From: Roseiarcus sp036513315
GTDB taxonomy: Bacteria; Pseudomonadota; Alphaproteobacteria; Rhizobiales; Beijerinckiaceae
Assembly (NCBI GenBank): GCA_036513315.1
Contig: DATBZF010000027.1
Span: 12,467-76,466 of the forward strand
Length of the DNA: 64,000 nt
Direction: 5' to 3'
Position 1 is the stretch's first letter; the number at the start of each line of letters is the position of its first letter. This document shows, piece after piece, positions 9,290 to 17,131 of this stretch. The position numbers and the translations under genes were made by a program. The notes below the pieces were generated by a model that had not been told where the DNA came from, made no database searches, and worked only from the letters and a program-made list of their open reading frames with translations.

Positions 9290-9994
9290 TCAGCGCGCCC
9301 GCTGGCCGAACAGGATTTTCTGCGCCTCTTTGTCATCGGCCAGATTGCTGCGCGCTTCCGCGCTCACCGCCAGGCCCTTCTTGACCGCCGGCCGTTCGAG
9401 GAGCTGATCGAGCCAGCGCTTGAGATGGGGGAACTCGGCGATGTCCTGGCCCATCCTCTCCCAACCGCGCGTCCACCCGACGCTGGCGATATCAGCGATC
9501 GAATAGTCCTTGCCGGCGAGAAAGGGCGCGACTGCCAGGCGCTTGTTCATCACGCCATAGAGGCGATTGACCTCGTTGGTATAGCGATCGATGCCGTAAG
9601 CGATCTTCTCCGGCGCATAATTGCGGAAGTGATTGGCCTGCCCCGCCATCGGGCCGAGGCCGCCGACCTGCCAGAACAGCCATTCCTCGACCGCCACCCG
9701 CTCACGCTCGTCAGCGCCGCCGAAACGCCCGGTCTTGCGCGAGAGATATTGCAGGATCGCGCCCGACTCGAAAATGGAGATCGGCTTGCCGCCGGGACCA
9801 TTGGGGTCGACGATCGCGGGGATCCGGTTGTTGGGAGCGATCGCCAGAAACTCCGGCGTGAACTGCTCGCCCCTGCCGATATTGATGAGGCGGACATCAT
9901 ACGGCAGCCCGCATTCTTCGAGCATGATGGAAATCTTCCATCCGTTCGGCGTCGGCCAGTAATAGAGCACGATCGGATCTGTTGCTTGAGACAT
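9290..9994 (-). CDS. Glutathione S-transferase, YfcG/Ure2-like (Nu class)
   Basis: A 234-residue cytosolic thiol transferase. The thioredoxin-like N-domain starts VLYYWPTPNGWKISIMLEE, with the TPNGxK motif of the YfcG/Nu class; in that class the Thr/Asn pair, not a Tyr or Cys, contacts glutathione. The loop NNRIPAIVDP with cis-Pro and FESGAILQYLSRKTG follow, then the all-helical C-domain. Members act as disulfide reductases for glutathionylated substrates. The ATG at 9994 has AAGGAAG upstream. The frame continues open to 10267 without family similarity. It is convergent with the acyl-CoA dehydrogenase, 12 nt apart. Confidence 0.88.
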   Translation of the reverse strand: MSQATDPIVLYYWPTPNGWKISIMLEECGLPYDVRLINIGRGEQFTPEFLAIAPNNRIPAIVDPNGPGGKPISIFESGAILQYLSRKTGRFGGADERERVAVEEWLFWQVGGLGPMAGQANHFRNYAPEKIAYGIDRYTNEVNRLYGVMNKRLAVAPFLAGKDYSIADIASVGWTRGWERMGQDIAEFPHLKRWLDQLLERPAVKKGLAVSAEARSNLADDKEAQKILFGQRAR

Positions 9995-10342
9995 GAGGCG
10001 GCTGCTTCCTTTAGCTTTCGGTCGACGCCCGGCACTAGGCGACGTCGGCGCTGGTTCATTGAACTGCCCGACCATAGCCCAGGACGGAGAACGCCGGAAG
10101 AAGCCGATGCGAAAGCCGCAAGAGCGGCGCGGCGGCTCGTCGAAATTTCGGGAAATTATAAGGACTTGCCGCGACCGTTGTCGCGATGCGTCGCAGAAAG
10201 AACGGTGAGGCGGCCGAGCCACATTCAACGCAGTGAGGCGTCGTTTGATAAATGCACCTCGTCGCAAGCAGGGCGCTCGCTCCAGCGGGAATCATCGACC
10301 CTACGCCCACGCGGCAGCGCGCTTCAGCGACAAACAATTATT

Positions 10343-10379
10343 CAGGCGCGGGTCCCAGGATCAATGGGGCCCGCGCCTG
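10343..10379 (-). terminator. Hairpin downstream of the H1-like gene
   Basis: Arms at 10343-10356 and 10366-10379 pair over 14 positions with one mismatch around a 9-nt loop, giving a very GC-rich stem. It lies 27 nt past the stop of the Lys/Ala-rich gene in its direction of transcription. The following tract on that strand is only moderately T-rich, so intrinsic termination is probable but not certain. Confidence 0.6.
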
Positions 10380-10406
10380 ATATGGTTTATACGAACTTCG
10401 CCTTCG

Positions 10407-10688
10407 TCAATTCGTCGGAGCCATAGGGGGGACGACTGGGGCTGGCGCGGCCTTCTTACGTTTAGCCGGAGCCTTTTTTTTAGCCGCGGCCTTTTTCGGA
10501 GCCTTTTTGGCGGCGACCTTGCGTCCGCCCTTCTTGGCGGCGGCTTTGCGCGTCGCCTTCTTGGCGACGGCCTTGCGCGCGCCCTTCTTGGCGGCGACTT
10601 TACGAGTGGCCTTCTTCACCGCGCCCTTTTTCGCCGGCTTCTTCGCAGCGGCTTTCTTGGCGGTTTTCTTAACAGCAGCTTTCGCCAT
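10407..10688 (-). CDS. Histone H1-like Lys/Ala-rich DNA-binding protein
   Basis: A 93-residue, extremely basic low-complexity protein built from AAKK, TRKAAAKK and KKGxRK repeats, ending in an uncharged tail APAPVVPPMAPTN. Such proteins resemble eukaryotic H1 tails and bacterial Hc1/AlgP-type proteins that bind DNA or RNA nonspecifically and compact nucleoids. The ATG at 10688 has GAGGGA about 10 nt upstream. A strong hairpin follows the stop. The TopA protein further on also has a Lys-rich tail, but the two are unrelated repeats. The repeats make the exact length prone to change between strains. Confidence 0.8.
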   Translation of the reverse strand: MAKAAVKKTAKKAAAKKPAKKGAVKKATRKVAAKKGARKAVAKKATRKAAAKKGGRKVAAKKAPKKAAAKKKAPAKRKKAAPAPVVPPMAPTN

Positions 10689-10754
10689 TTTGATGTGTCC
10701 CTCTAAATCAAATTGCCTGCGCGAATGTCTTTCGCAGACGACTAACAAATTCAA

Positions 10755-11240
10755 AGTAGCTTTGTTCCGTGCGAGAGCAAGCGGCGCCCGCGGCGAATCA
10801 AGCTGTCGTCGCGCTTGTCTATCGAATTATGCTGCGCACATTCGCCATCGAGCAAACACGCGGCCGGCGAGCATTGACAAGCAATGATCGCCGGCGACGC
10901 GCAGGTCTTCGCAATGAAACGCTGGGATTGGCGGGTCGCAGAAACGATGCTGCAATACGCGTGCAGCCTTAATACTCTAGGCGTTGCGAGTTTCAACGTC
11001 ATGCGTGAGATTGTTTCTGCGATGACAACGAACGGAGGCGGTGCGCACGCCACGCGCGTGGCGAAGCGCAAGACGCGCGTTGCGCGCATGTGTCGAAATG
11101 AGAACGCGAATCAAACGATCGCAATCGAATTTTTCTTGGGCGACGCATACACAATTATGTCTTGCGCAACGCGAATCGCGCCGCTCATCAGCATCGATAT
11201 GCGCGAATCGGACGATTCGCGCATCGCTGATTCGGCTTCG
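10755..11240. other. Intergenic region without convincing gene
   Basis: About 490 nt between gatB and the H1-like gene. Open frames here show no family similarity and unlikely composition. The stretch holds repeated GCGAATC/CGCGAATC words (about 11108, 11170, 11203) and a perfect inverted repeat beside gatB. It must contain the H1-like gene promoter (minus strand) and the end of the gatB transcript. No tRNA-like fold was seen. Confidence 0.5.
11203..11220. repeat. Perfect 8-bp inverted repeat downstream of gatB
   Basis: GCGAATCG, two bases, CGATTCGC. It lies 20 nt past the gatB stop and could end the gatCAB transcript, though no T-run follows on the minus strand. The same GCGAATC word recurs twice more within the preceding 100 nt, so a protein-binding site is an alternative. 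Confidence 0.5.
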
Positions 11241-12728
11241 TCACACGCCGAGTTTCTGTTTCAGCATGTCGTTGACGGCCTGCGGATTGGCTTTTCCACC
11301 GGTCGATTTCATCACCTGGCCGACGAACCAACCGAGCAGGGTCGGCTTCGCGATCGCCTGCGCAACCTTATCGGGATTGGCCGCGATGATGGCGTCGACC
11401 GCGCGCTCGATGGCGCCCGTATCGGTCACCTGCTTCAAGCCGCGCGCTTCGACTATGGCGCGCGGATCGGCGCTTCTGTCCTCAGCGATGATGATCGCCA
11501 GGACATCTTTGGCGATCTTGCCGGAGATCAGGCCCTCACCGATCAGATCGACGAGCGTCGCGATCGACCCGGCGCCGATTTCGGTCTGCGCGACCGACAG
11601 CCCGAGCGAATTGGCGTAAGCGGAAAGATCGCCCATGACCCAGTTGGCGACCGCCTTGGCGTCGCGCTTGGCGCCGCCGTGCGAAACAGCGGATTCGTAA
11701 TAATCGGCCGTCTCTTTCTCAGCGACGAGGATGCCTGAATCATAAGCCGAAAGCCCGTAATCGGCCATGAAGCGCGCCTTCTTCGCGTCGGGCAGTTCCG
11801 GCAGATGCGCATCGAGATCAGCGACGAAGCCTTCGTCGAATTCGAGCGGCAGCAGGTCGGGATCGGGGAAATAGCGATAGTCGTGCGCCTCCTCTTTCGA
11901 GCGCATCGAACGCGTCTCGCCGCGCGCAGGATCGAACAGCCGCGTCTCCTGATCGATGGCGCCGCCGTCCTCGATGATCCCAACCTGACGGCGCGCCTCG
12001 ACATCGATCGCCTGGCCGATGAAGCGGATGGAATTGACGTTTTTGATTTCGCAGCGCGTGCCAAGAGGCGCGCCGGGCCGGCGAACCGAGACGTTGACAT
12101 CAGCGCGCAGATTGCCCTTCTCCATGTCGCCGTCGCACGAGCCGATGTAGCGCAGGATGGTGCGCAGCTTGGTCACATAGGCCTTGGCCTCGTCGGCCGA
12201 GCGCATGTCGGGTTTGGACACGATCTCCATCAGTGCAACGCCGGAGCGGTTGAGGTCGACGAAGCTCTGTGTCGGCGACTGGTCGTGCAACGACTTGCCG
12301 GCATCCTGCTCAAGATGCAGCCGCTCGATGCCGACCTTGATGGAATGGTCGGGCGTCAGATCGACCTGGATTTCGCCTTCGCCGACGATCGGGCTCTTGT
12401 ATTGCGAGATCTGATAGCCCTGCGGCAGGTCGGGATAGAAATAGTTCTTGCGGTCGAAGGTCGAGCGCAAGTTGATCTTCGCCTTGAGGCCGAGGCCGGT
12501 GCGCACCGCCTGCGCGACGCATTCGGCATTGATGACCGGCAGCATGCCGGGCATGGCGGCGTCGACCAGCGACACATGCGAATTGGGCGGCGCGCCGAAG
12601 GCGGTGGAAGCCCCGGAGAACAGCTTCGAGCGCGACGTCACCTGTGCATGGACTTCGAGCCCGACGATGATTTCCCAGTCGCCCGTGGCGCCCTGGATAA
12701 ATTTTGAATGCTGCGCCTGCGCGGACAT
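11241..12728 (-). CDS. gatB: Asp/Glu-tRNA(Asn/Gln) amidotransferase subunit B
   Basis: A 495-residue subunit of the GatCAB complex, which amidates misacylated Glu-tRNA(Gln) and Asp-tRNA(Asn). The signature VGLEVHAQVTSRSKLFSGAS opens the kinase-like domain. Further on are FDRKNYFYPDLPQGYQISQ, the DLNRSGVALMEIVSKPD block and the C-terminal YqeY-like tRNA-binding domain ending in the NPQAVNDMLKQKLG helix. The length is normal. It is the last gene of gatC-gatA-gatB, 66 nt after gatA. Presence of the complex implies the genome lacks GlnRS and/or AsnRS, and the gltX found later in this window would supply its Glu-tRNA substrate. Confidence 0.97.
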   Translation of the reverse strand: MSAQAQHSKFIQGATGDWEIIVGLEVHAQVTSRSKLFSGASTAFGAPPNSHVSLVDAAMPGMLPVINAECVAQAVRTGLGLKAKINLRSTFDRKNYFYPDLPQGYQISQYKSPIVGEGEIQVDLTPDHSIKVGIERLHLEQDAGKSLHDQSPTQSFVDLNRSGVALMEIVSKPDMRSADEAKAYVTKLRTILRYIGSCDGDMEKGNLRADVNVSVRRPGAPLGTRCEIKNVNSIRFIGQAIDVEARRQVGIIEDGGAIDQETRLFDPARGETRSMRSKEEAHDYRYFPDPDLLPLEFDEGFVADLDAHLPELPDAKKARFMADYGLSAYDSGILVAEKETADYYESAVSHGGAKRDAKAVANWVMGDLSAYANSLGLSVAQTEIGAGSIATLVDLIGEGLISGKIAKDVLAIIIAEDRSADPRAIVEARGLKQVTDTGAIERAVDAIIAANPDKVAQAIAKPTLLGWFVGQVMKSTGGKANPQAVNDMLKQKLGV

Positions 12729-12794
12729 GCCTGATGCCTTTGTTTGCTGGGCCGACCAGAATTTAACGCGGCGCGATCGCGCGCCGTGCGGGGC

Positions 12795-14315
12795 CTATCC
12801 CCACCAGGGTTGCGGCAGCGCCATGCGCCCCGCAGATTGCTCCATCACCGCGCCGAGCGCGAACAATGTCTCCTCGTCGAACGGCCGGCCGATCAGTTGC
12901 AGGCCGAGCGGCAAGCCTTCGGCGGAGAGGCCTGCCGGCGCCACCAGGCCCGGCAGGCCCGCCATATTGACGGTCACCGTGAAGACGTCGTTGAGATACA
13001 TTTCGACCGGATCGGCAGAGCCCTTCTCGCCAATGCCGAACGCTGCCGATGGCGTCGCCGGCGTCAGAATCGCATCGACGCCGTCGGCGAAGACCGTTTC
13101 GAAATCGCGCTTGATCAACGTCCGGATTTTCTGAGCGCGCACATAGTAGGCGTCGTAATAGCCGGCCGAAAGCACGTAGGTGCCGATCATCACCCGGCGG
13201 CGCACTTCCGGGCCGAAGCCCGCCGCGCGGGTCTTTTCGTAAAGCGCGGCGATATCCTCAGCCGGCTCGCGCAGGCCGTAGCGCACGCCGTCATAGCGGG
13301 CGAGATTGGACGACGCCTCCGCCGGCGCGACAATGTAATAGGCAGGCAGCGCATGGCGCGTATTGGGCAGCGAAATATCGACGATTGCAGCGCCGGCGGC
13401 GCGCAGCCATTCGACGCCTTGCGCCCAGAGTTTCTCGATCTCCGCGTTCATGCCGTCGAGGCGATATTCTTTCGGCACGCCGATCTTGAGCCCCTTGACC
13501 GAACGGCCGATCGCCGCCTCGTAATCGGGCACCGGCGCGTCGTAACAAGTGGAATCCTTGGGGTCGTGGCCCGCCATCGACCGCAGCATGATCGCCGCGT
13601 CGCGCACATCGCGGGCGAGCGGTCCGGCCTGATCGAGCGATGAAGCGAAGGCGACCATGCCGTAGCGCGAACAGCGGCCATAGGTCGGCTTGATCCCGCA
13701 TATGCCGGTGAAGGCGGCGGGCTGGCGGATCGAGCCGCCGGTGTCGCTCGCTGTCGCGGCGAGGCACAGCCGCGCCGAAACGGCGGAAGCCGAACCGCCC
13801 GATGATCCGCCGGGCACCAGCAGGCCGCGTTTGTCGGCGGCGAGCGCCGCCCGTCCCTGCGCCGCACTCCAGTTCGGCGGCAGCCAGGGCGAAGCGACCG
13901 GTCCGTAATAGGAGGTCTCGTTCGACGAGCCCATCGCGAACTCGTCCATGTTGAGCTTGCCGAGCATCACCGCCCCATCGCGCCAGAGCTGCGCAGTGAC
14001 GGTTGATTCATAGGTCGGCCTGAAGCCGTCGAGGATGTGACTGCAGGCCTGGGTGTGGACGCCCTTCGTCGCGTAAAGATCCTTCACGCCGATCGGCAGC
14101 CCTTCGAGCGGTCCTGCTTCCCCCCTGGCGATGCGCGCGTCACTCGCGCGCGCCATGGCCAGCGCCTGATCCGGCGTCTCCGCGATATAGGCGTTCAGCG
14201 CCCGCGCGCGCTCCATTGCGGCGAGATAGGCTTTGGTCAGTTCGAGGCTCGAGAGTTTCCCGGCGGCCAGCGCATCGCGCGCTTCGGCAAGCGTCAGGTC
14301 TGTTGGATCGCTCAA
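12795..14315 (-). CDS. gatA: Asp/Glu-tRNA amidotransferase subunit A (amidase)
   Basis: A 506-residue amidase-signature enzyme that releases ammonia from glutamine for GatB. The Ser-cisSer-Lys triad is intact: K78 in GLPIGVKDLY, S171 in VPGGSSGGSASAV and S195 in DTGGSIRQPA, with the family spacing. It is encoded between gatC and gatB on the same strand, 46 nt after gatC. An insertion around residues 143-160 (PWLPPNWSAAQGRAALAAD) is typical of alphaproteobacterial GatA as I recall it. Confidence 0.97.
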   Translation of the reverse strand: MSDPTDLTLAEARDALAAGKLSSLELTKAYLAAMERARALNAYIAETPDQALAMARASDARIARGEAGPLEGLPIGVKDLYATKGVHTQACSHILDGFRPTYESTVTAQLWRDGAVMLGKLNMDEFAMGSSNETSYYGPVASPWLPPNWSAAQGRAALAADKRGLLVPGGSSGGSASAVSARLCLAATASDTGGSIRQPAAFTGICGIKPTYGRCSRYGMVAFASSLDQAGPLARDVRDAAIMLRSMAGHDPKDSTCYDAPVPDYEAAIGRSVKGLKIGVPKEYRLDGMNAEIEKLWAQGVEWLRAAGAAIVDISLPNTRHALPAYYIVAPAEASSNLARYDGVRYGLREPAEDIAALYEKTRAAGFGPEVRRRVMIGTYVLSAGYYDAYYVRAQKIRTLIKRDFETVFADGVDAILTPATPSAAFGIGEKGSADPVEMYLNDVFTVTVNMAGLPGLVAPAGLSAEGLPLGLQLIGRPFDEETLFALGAVMEQSAGRMALPQPWWG

Positions 14316-14361
14316 TGTTGCATCCGTCTATGGGGCGTTGGCGGCGTGGACGTTTCCCGCG

Positions 14362-14649
14362 TCATTCGATAACTTTGGGCACCAGGAAGAAATCGTCCTC
14401 GGTGAGCGGCGCATTGGCGAGGACCAGGCTTTCAATCTCGCCGTCGGTCACCACATCGGCGCGCATCGGCAGCTTCATCGGGATCACCGAAGTCATCGGC
14501 TCGACGTCAGTCACGTCAACCGCGCCGAGCTCTTCGACAAAGGACAGGATCGCGTTGAGTTCGCCCTCCAGATGAGGGACTTCCTCGTCGCTCACCGCGA
14601 TGCGCGCGAGTTGCGCGATGCGGCGGACGATGGCCTGATCGACGGACAT
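14362..14649 (-). CDS. gatC: Asp/Glu-tRNA amidotransferase subunit C
   Basis: A 95-residue GatC, the small belt subunit that stabilises the GatA-GatB pair. It starts MSVDQAIVRRIAQLARIAVS, with the family pattern of a short helix, an ELNAILSFVEELGAVD helix, and the conserved VEPMTSVIPMKLPMRAD stretch that wraps GatA. It is the first gene of the gatCAB operon. The operon promoter should lie in the 106 nt between it and the divergent ruvX gene, where no strong consensus was seen. Confidence 0.95.
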   Translation of the reverse strand: MSVDQAIVRRIAQLARIAVSDEEVPHLEGELNAILSFVEELGAVDVTDVEPMTSVIPMKLPMRADVVTDGEIESLVLANAPLTEDDFFLVPKVIE

Positions 14650-14755
14650 ATTCGCTCCAAGGCTCGCCAGATCGGCGATACCGGCCCCTATAGCATCGCG
14701 TGGTTTCGCGTTGCAACATATGGCGCGGCCGCGCAGCCCATGTTAGGGCGACGCC

Positions 14756-15250
14756 ATGGCATCCCCCCCGATCTCGCTGGAAACGCTGGCGACGCTGCTG
14801 CCGCGCCACGCACGATTGATCGGCGTCGATCTCGGCACGAAGACGATCGGCCTCGCGCTTTCCGATGTAGAACGCCGCATCGGCACGCCGCTTCTCACCA
14901 TCGAGCGCAAGAAGTTCACAAATGATGCGCGGCAATTGATCGCCGAAATCGCGCGCCATCAGGTCTTCGCATTGATCGTCGGCCTGCCGCTCAACATGGA
15001 TGGCAGCGAAGGCCCGAGGGTGCAGGCGACGCGCGCGTTCCTGCGCAATTTTAGCGGTTTGAGCGCCACGCCATTCGCTTTCTGGGATGAGCGGCTGTCG
15101 ACCGCCGCCGTCAATCGATCGCTGATCGAGCAGGATGTGTCGCGCGCCAAGCGAGCCGCGGTGGTCGATCAGATGGCCGCCGCCTATATCCTGCAAGGCG
15201 CGCTCGACCGCCTCGCTGCGATCGGTGCGGCGGGCGCCAGATCGACGTAA
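14756..15250 (+). CDS. ruvX: Putative pre-16S rRNA nuclease, YqgF/RuvX family
   Basis: A 164-residue RNase H-fold protein of the YqgF family, implicated in maturation of the 16S rRNA 5' end; older literature calls it a Holliday-junction resolvase-like protein. Key acidic motifs are visible: LIGVDLGTKTIGLALSD (first Asp), ALIVGLPLNMDGSEGPR, and FWDERLSTAAVNRSL (Glu). It is divergent from gatC and convergent with dprA, whose stop lies 6 nt past this stop, so the two transcripts must overlap or share a bidirectional end. Confidence 0.93.
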   Translation: MASPPISLETLATLLPRHARLIGVDLGTKTIGLALSDVERRIGTPLLTIERKKFTNDARQLIAEIARHQVFALIVGLPLNMDGSEGPRVQATRAFLRNFSGLSATPFAFWDERLSTAAVNRSLIEQDVSRAKRAAVVDQMAAAYILQGALDRLAAIGAAGARST

Positions 15251-15256
15251 ACCTTA

Positions 15257-16483
15257 TTATTCGCGCTCGCCCGGCACGGCCAACGACACGCTGGCGTCGC
15301 CGGAATATTCCAGTCTGCCAGCCAGTTCGAGCTCCAGCAGGACAATCCGCACCTCCTGGATCGGCGCCTCGGCGACGCGAACCAGTGCGTCGAGCGAGAT
15401 CGGCGAAGGGCTCAACAATTCGAGAACGCGTGCGTGGAGCGAGCCCGTGTCGCTCGGCATCGCAAGGTCAAGCGATGCCGGCGCACAATCGCCGGCAGCC
15501 TCAGGACGTGACGGTGCAGAAAAATCGGCGCCGGCGACGCCCTGCTCGTCCCAAAGCGAACCCTGCGGCCCCTCACGCAATATCGAAAACGGATCGCGCG
15601 CGCGCAACGGGTCAAGCACGGCCAGAACGTCTTCGACCCTGGCGCAGAGATTGGCGCCGTCGCGCAATAGATCGTTGGTTCCCTCCGCCCGCCGATCGAG
15701 CGGCGAGCCGGGAACAGCGAAGACTTCTCTGTTCTGTTCGGCCGCCAAACGCGCAGTGATCAGCGAGCCGGAGCCGCGCGCGGCTTCGACGATCACCGTT
15801 CCCAGCGCCATGCCCGACACGATCCGGTTGCGGCGCGGAAAGTCGCGGCCGCGCGGCTCCCATTCGACCGGCATTTCAGAAATCACCGCGCCGGTCTCGG
15901 CGATGCGGCCGAGCAACGGCGCCGCCTCCGGCGGATAGATTCTGGCGTGGCCGCCAGCCAAAACGGCGATCGTGCCGATCTCCAGCGAAGCGGCATGGGC
16001 GCGCTGATCGATGCCGCGCGCCAGGCCCGAGACGATGACATAGCCGGCCCGGCCAAGCCCGCGCGCGAGGCGCTCGGCGATGGTCAATCCGGCGCCCGAG
16101 GCGTTGCGCGAACCGACGATCGCCACCGCGGGCCGCCGCAAAATCTCGACGGCGCCGCGCAACGCGAGGATCGGCGGCGCGGAATCGATCTGGCGCAGCG
16201 CGGCGGGATAGTCGGGCTCGCCCGAAGCGACGAAGCGCACGCCGAGCCGGCGGGCCGCCGTCAGTTCGCGTTCGATTTCCTCCACGGTCGCGAGCCGGAT
16301 CGGCTTGGCTGCGCCGCCGCGCCGCGCCAGATCCGGCAATGCCTTGAGCGCCGCGCCTGCGCTGCCGCAATTACGGATCAACGCGCGGAAAGTGCGGGGG
16401 CCGACGTTCTCGCTGCGGATCAGGCGGAGCCAGTCGAAGCGCTCGGAATCTTTGAGCCGGGTCGTCGGCGGCGCGGCAGCCAA
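15257..16483 (-). CDS. dprA: DNA-processing protein DprA
   Basis: A 408-residue DprA, which loads RecA on incoming single strands in transformation. After a SAM-like N-domain (SERFDWLRLIRSENVGPRTF) comes the Rossmann core with AIVGSRNASGAG, VSGLARGIDQRAH and GSLITARLAAEQNREVFAVPGS, then a C-terminal winged-helix domain. No ATG suits the N-terminus. TTG at 16483, 6 nt after a GAGGAG Shine-Dalgarno that sits in the end of plsY, is the best start, leaving 2 nt between plsY stop and dprA start. That arrangement predicts translational coupling. The co-resident comEC at 31.6-33.8 kb suggests remnants of, or capacity for, DNA uptake. Confidence 0.92.
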   Translation of the reverse strand: MAAAPPTTRLKDSERFDWLRLIRSENVGPRTFRALIRNCGSAGAALKALPDLARRGGAAKPIRLATVEEIERELTAARRLGVRFVASGEPDYPAALRQIDSAPPILALRGAVEILRRPAVAIVGSRNASGAGLTIAERLARGLGRAGYVIVSGLARGIDQRAHAASLEIGTIAVLAGGHARIYPPEAAPLLGRIAETGAVISEMPVEWEPRGRDFPRRNRIVSGMALGTVIVEAARGSGSLITARLAAEQNREVFAVPGSPLDRRAEGTNDLLRDGANLCARVEDVLAVLDPLRARDPFSILREGPQGSLWDEQGVAGADFSAPSRPEAAGDCAPASLDLAMPSDTGSLHARVLELLSPSPISLDALVRVAEAPIQEVRIVLLELELAGRLEYSGDASVSLAVPGERE

Positions 16484-16485
16484 AA

Positions 16486-17091
16486 TCAACTCCTCTGTCC
16501 GATCCGCGTCTCGGTTCCGTTCAACAGGCGCTCGATATTGGCGCGATGCTTCATCCAGAGCAGCGCCGCGAGCAGCGCGAAGACGAGCCCCGCGTCGGGG
16601 CGTCCCAGCCAGAGATAAAACGCCAAAGGCGCAAGGACGCTGGCCCCCAATGCCGCCGCCGAGGAATAGCGCGTGAGCGCGGCGATGGCGAGCCAGGCGA
16701 GGGCGAAGACCAAAGCCACCGGCCAGGCGGTTCCGATAAGACAGCCCAGAAACGTCGCGACGCCCTTGCCGCCACGAAACGCGATCCAGACGGGAAAGAG
16801 ATGACCGAAAAAGGCGCCGATAGCGGCGACGAGCGCCGCCTCGGCGCCAAAAAGGAAATGGGCGAGAACGACCGCGACCGTGCCCTTCAGTGCGTCGAGA
16901 ACCAATGTCGCGGCGGCCAGATCCCTGCGTCCCGTGCGCAGCACATTGGTCGCGCCGATATTGCCCGACCCGATCGAACGCAAATCCGCCGTTCCCGCCA
17001 AACGCGTCAGCAGAAGGCCGAACGGAACGGAGCCGCATGCATAGCCGAGAACCAAACTCACGAAATCGTCTGGCCAAAAGGCGAAATGCAC
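16486..17091 (-). CDS. plsY: Glycerol-3-phosphate acyltransferase (acyl-phosphate dependent)
   Basis: A roughly 201-residue integral membrane enzyme that acylates glycerol 3-phosphate from acyl-phosphate, the first step of phospholipid synthesis. The three PlsY motifs are present: GSGNIGATNVLR, an FPVWIAFRGGKGVATFLG block and the C-terminal LLWMKHRANIERLLNGTE. I choose GTG 17091, preceded by a GGGGGG tract, which gives the usual family length. The ATG at 17160 would add 23 hydrophilic residues and overlap pyrC by 29 nt. It sits between pyrC and dprA on the same strand. Confidence 0.92.
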   Translation of the reverse strand: MHFAFWPDDFVSLVLGYACGSVPFGLLLTRLAGTADLRSIGSGNIGATNVLRTGRRDLAAATLVLDALKGTVAVVLAHFLFGAEAALVAAIGAFFGHLFPVWIAFRGGKGVATFLGCLIGTAWPVALVFALAWLAIAALTRYSSAAALGASVLAPLAFYLWLGRPDAGLVFALLAALLWMKHRANIERLLNGTETRIGQRS

Positions 17092-17131
17092 CGGCGGACC
17101 CCCCGAGGATTCATGGTGAATGGGCGACAAA

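Noticed and set aside
10884..11738. Plus-strand frame running from the empty region into gatB antisense
   Set aside because: The second half is antisense to gatB, and the first half has no similarity or ribosome site.
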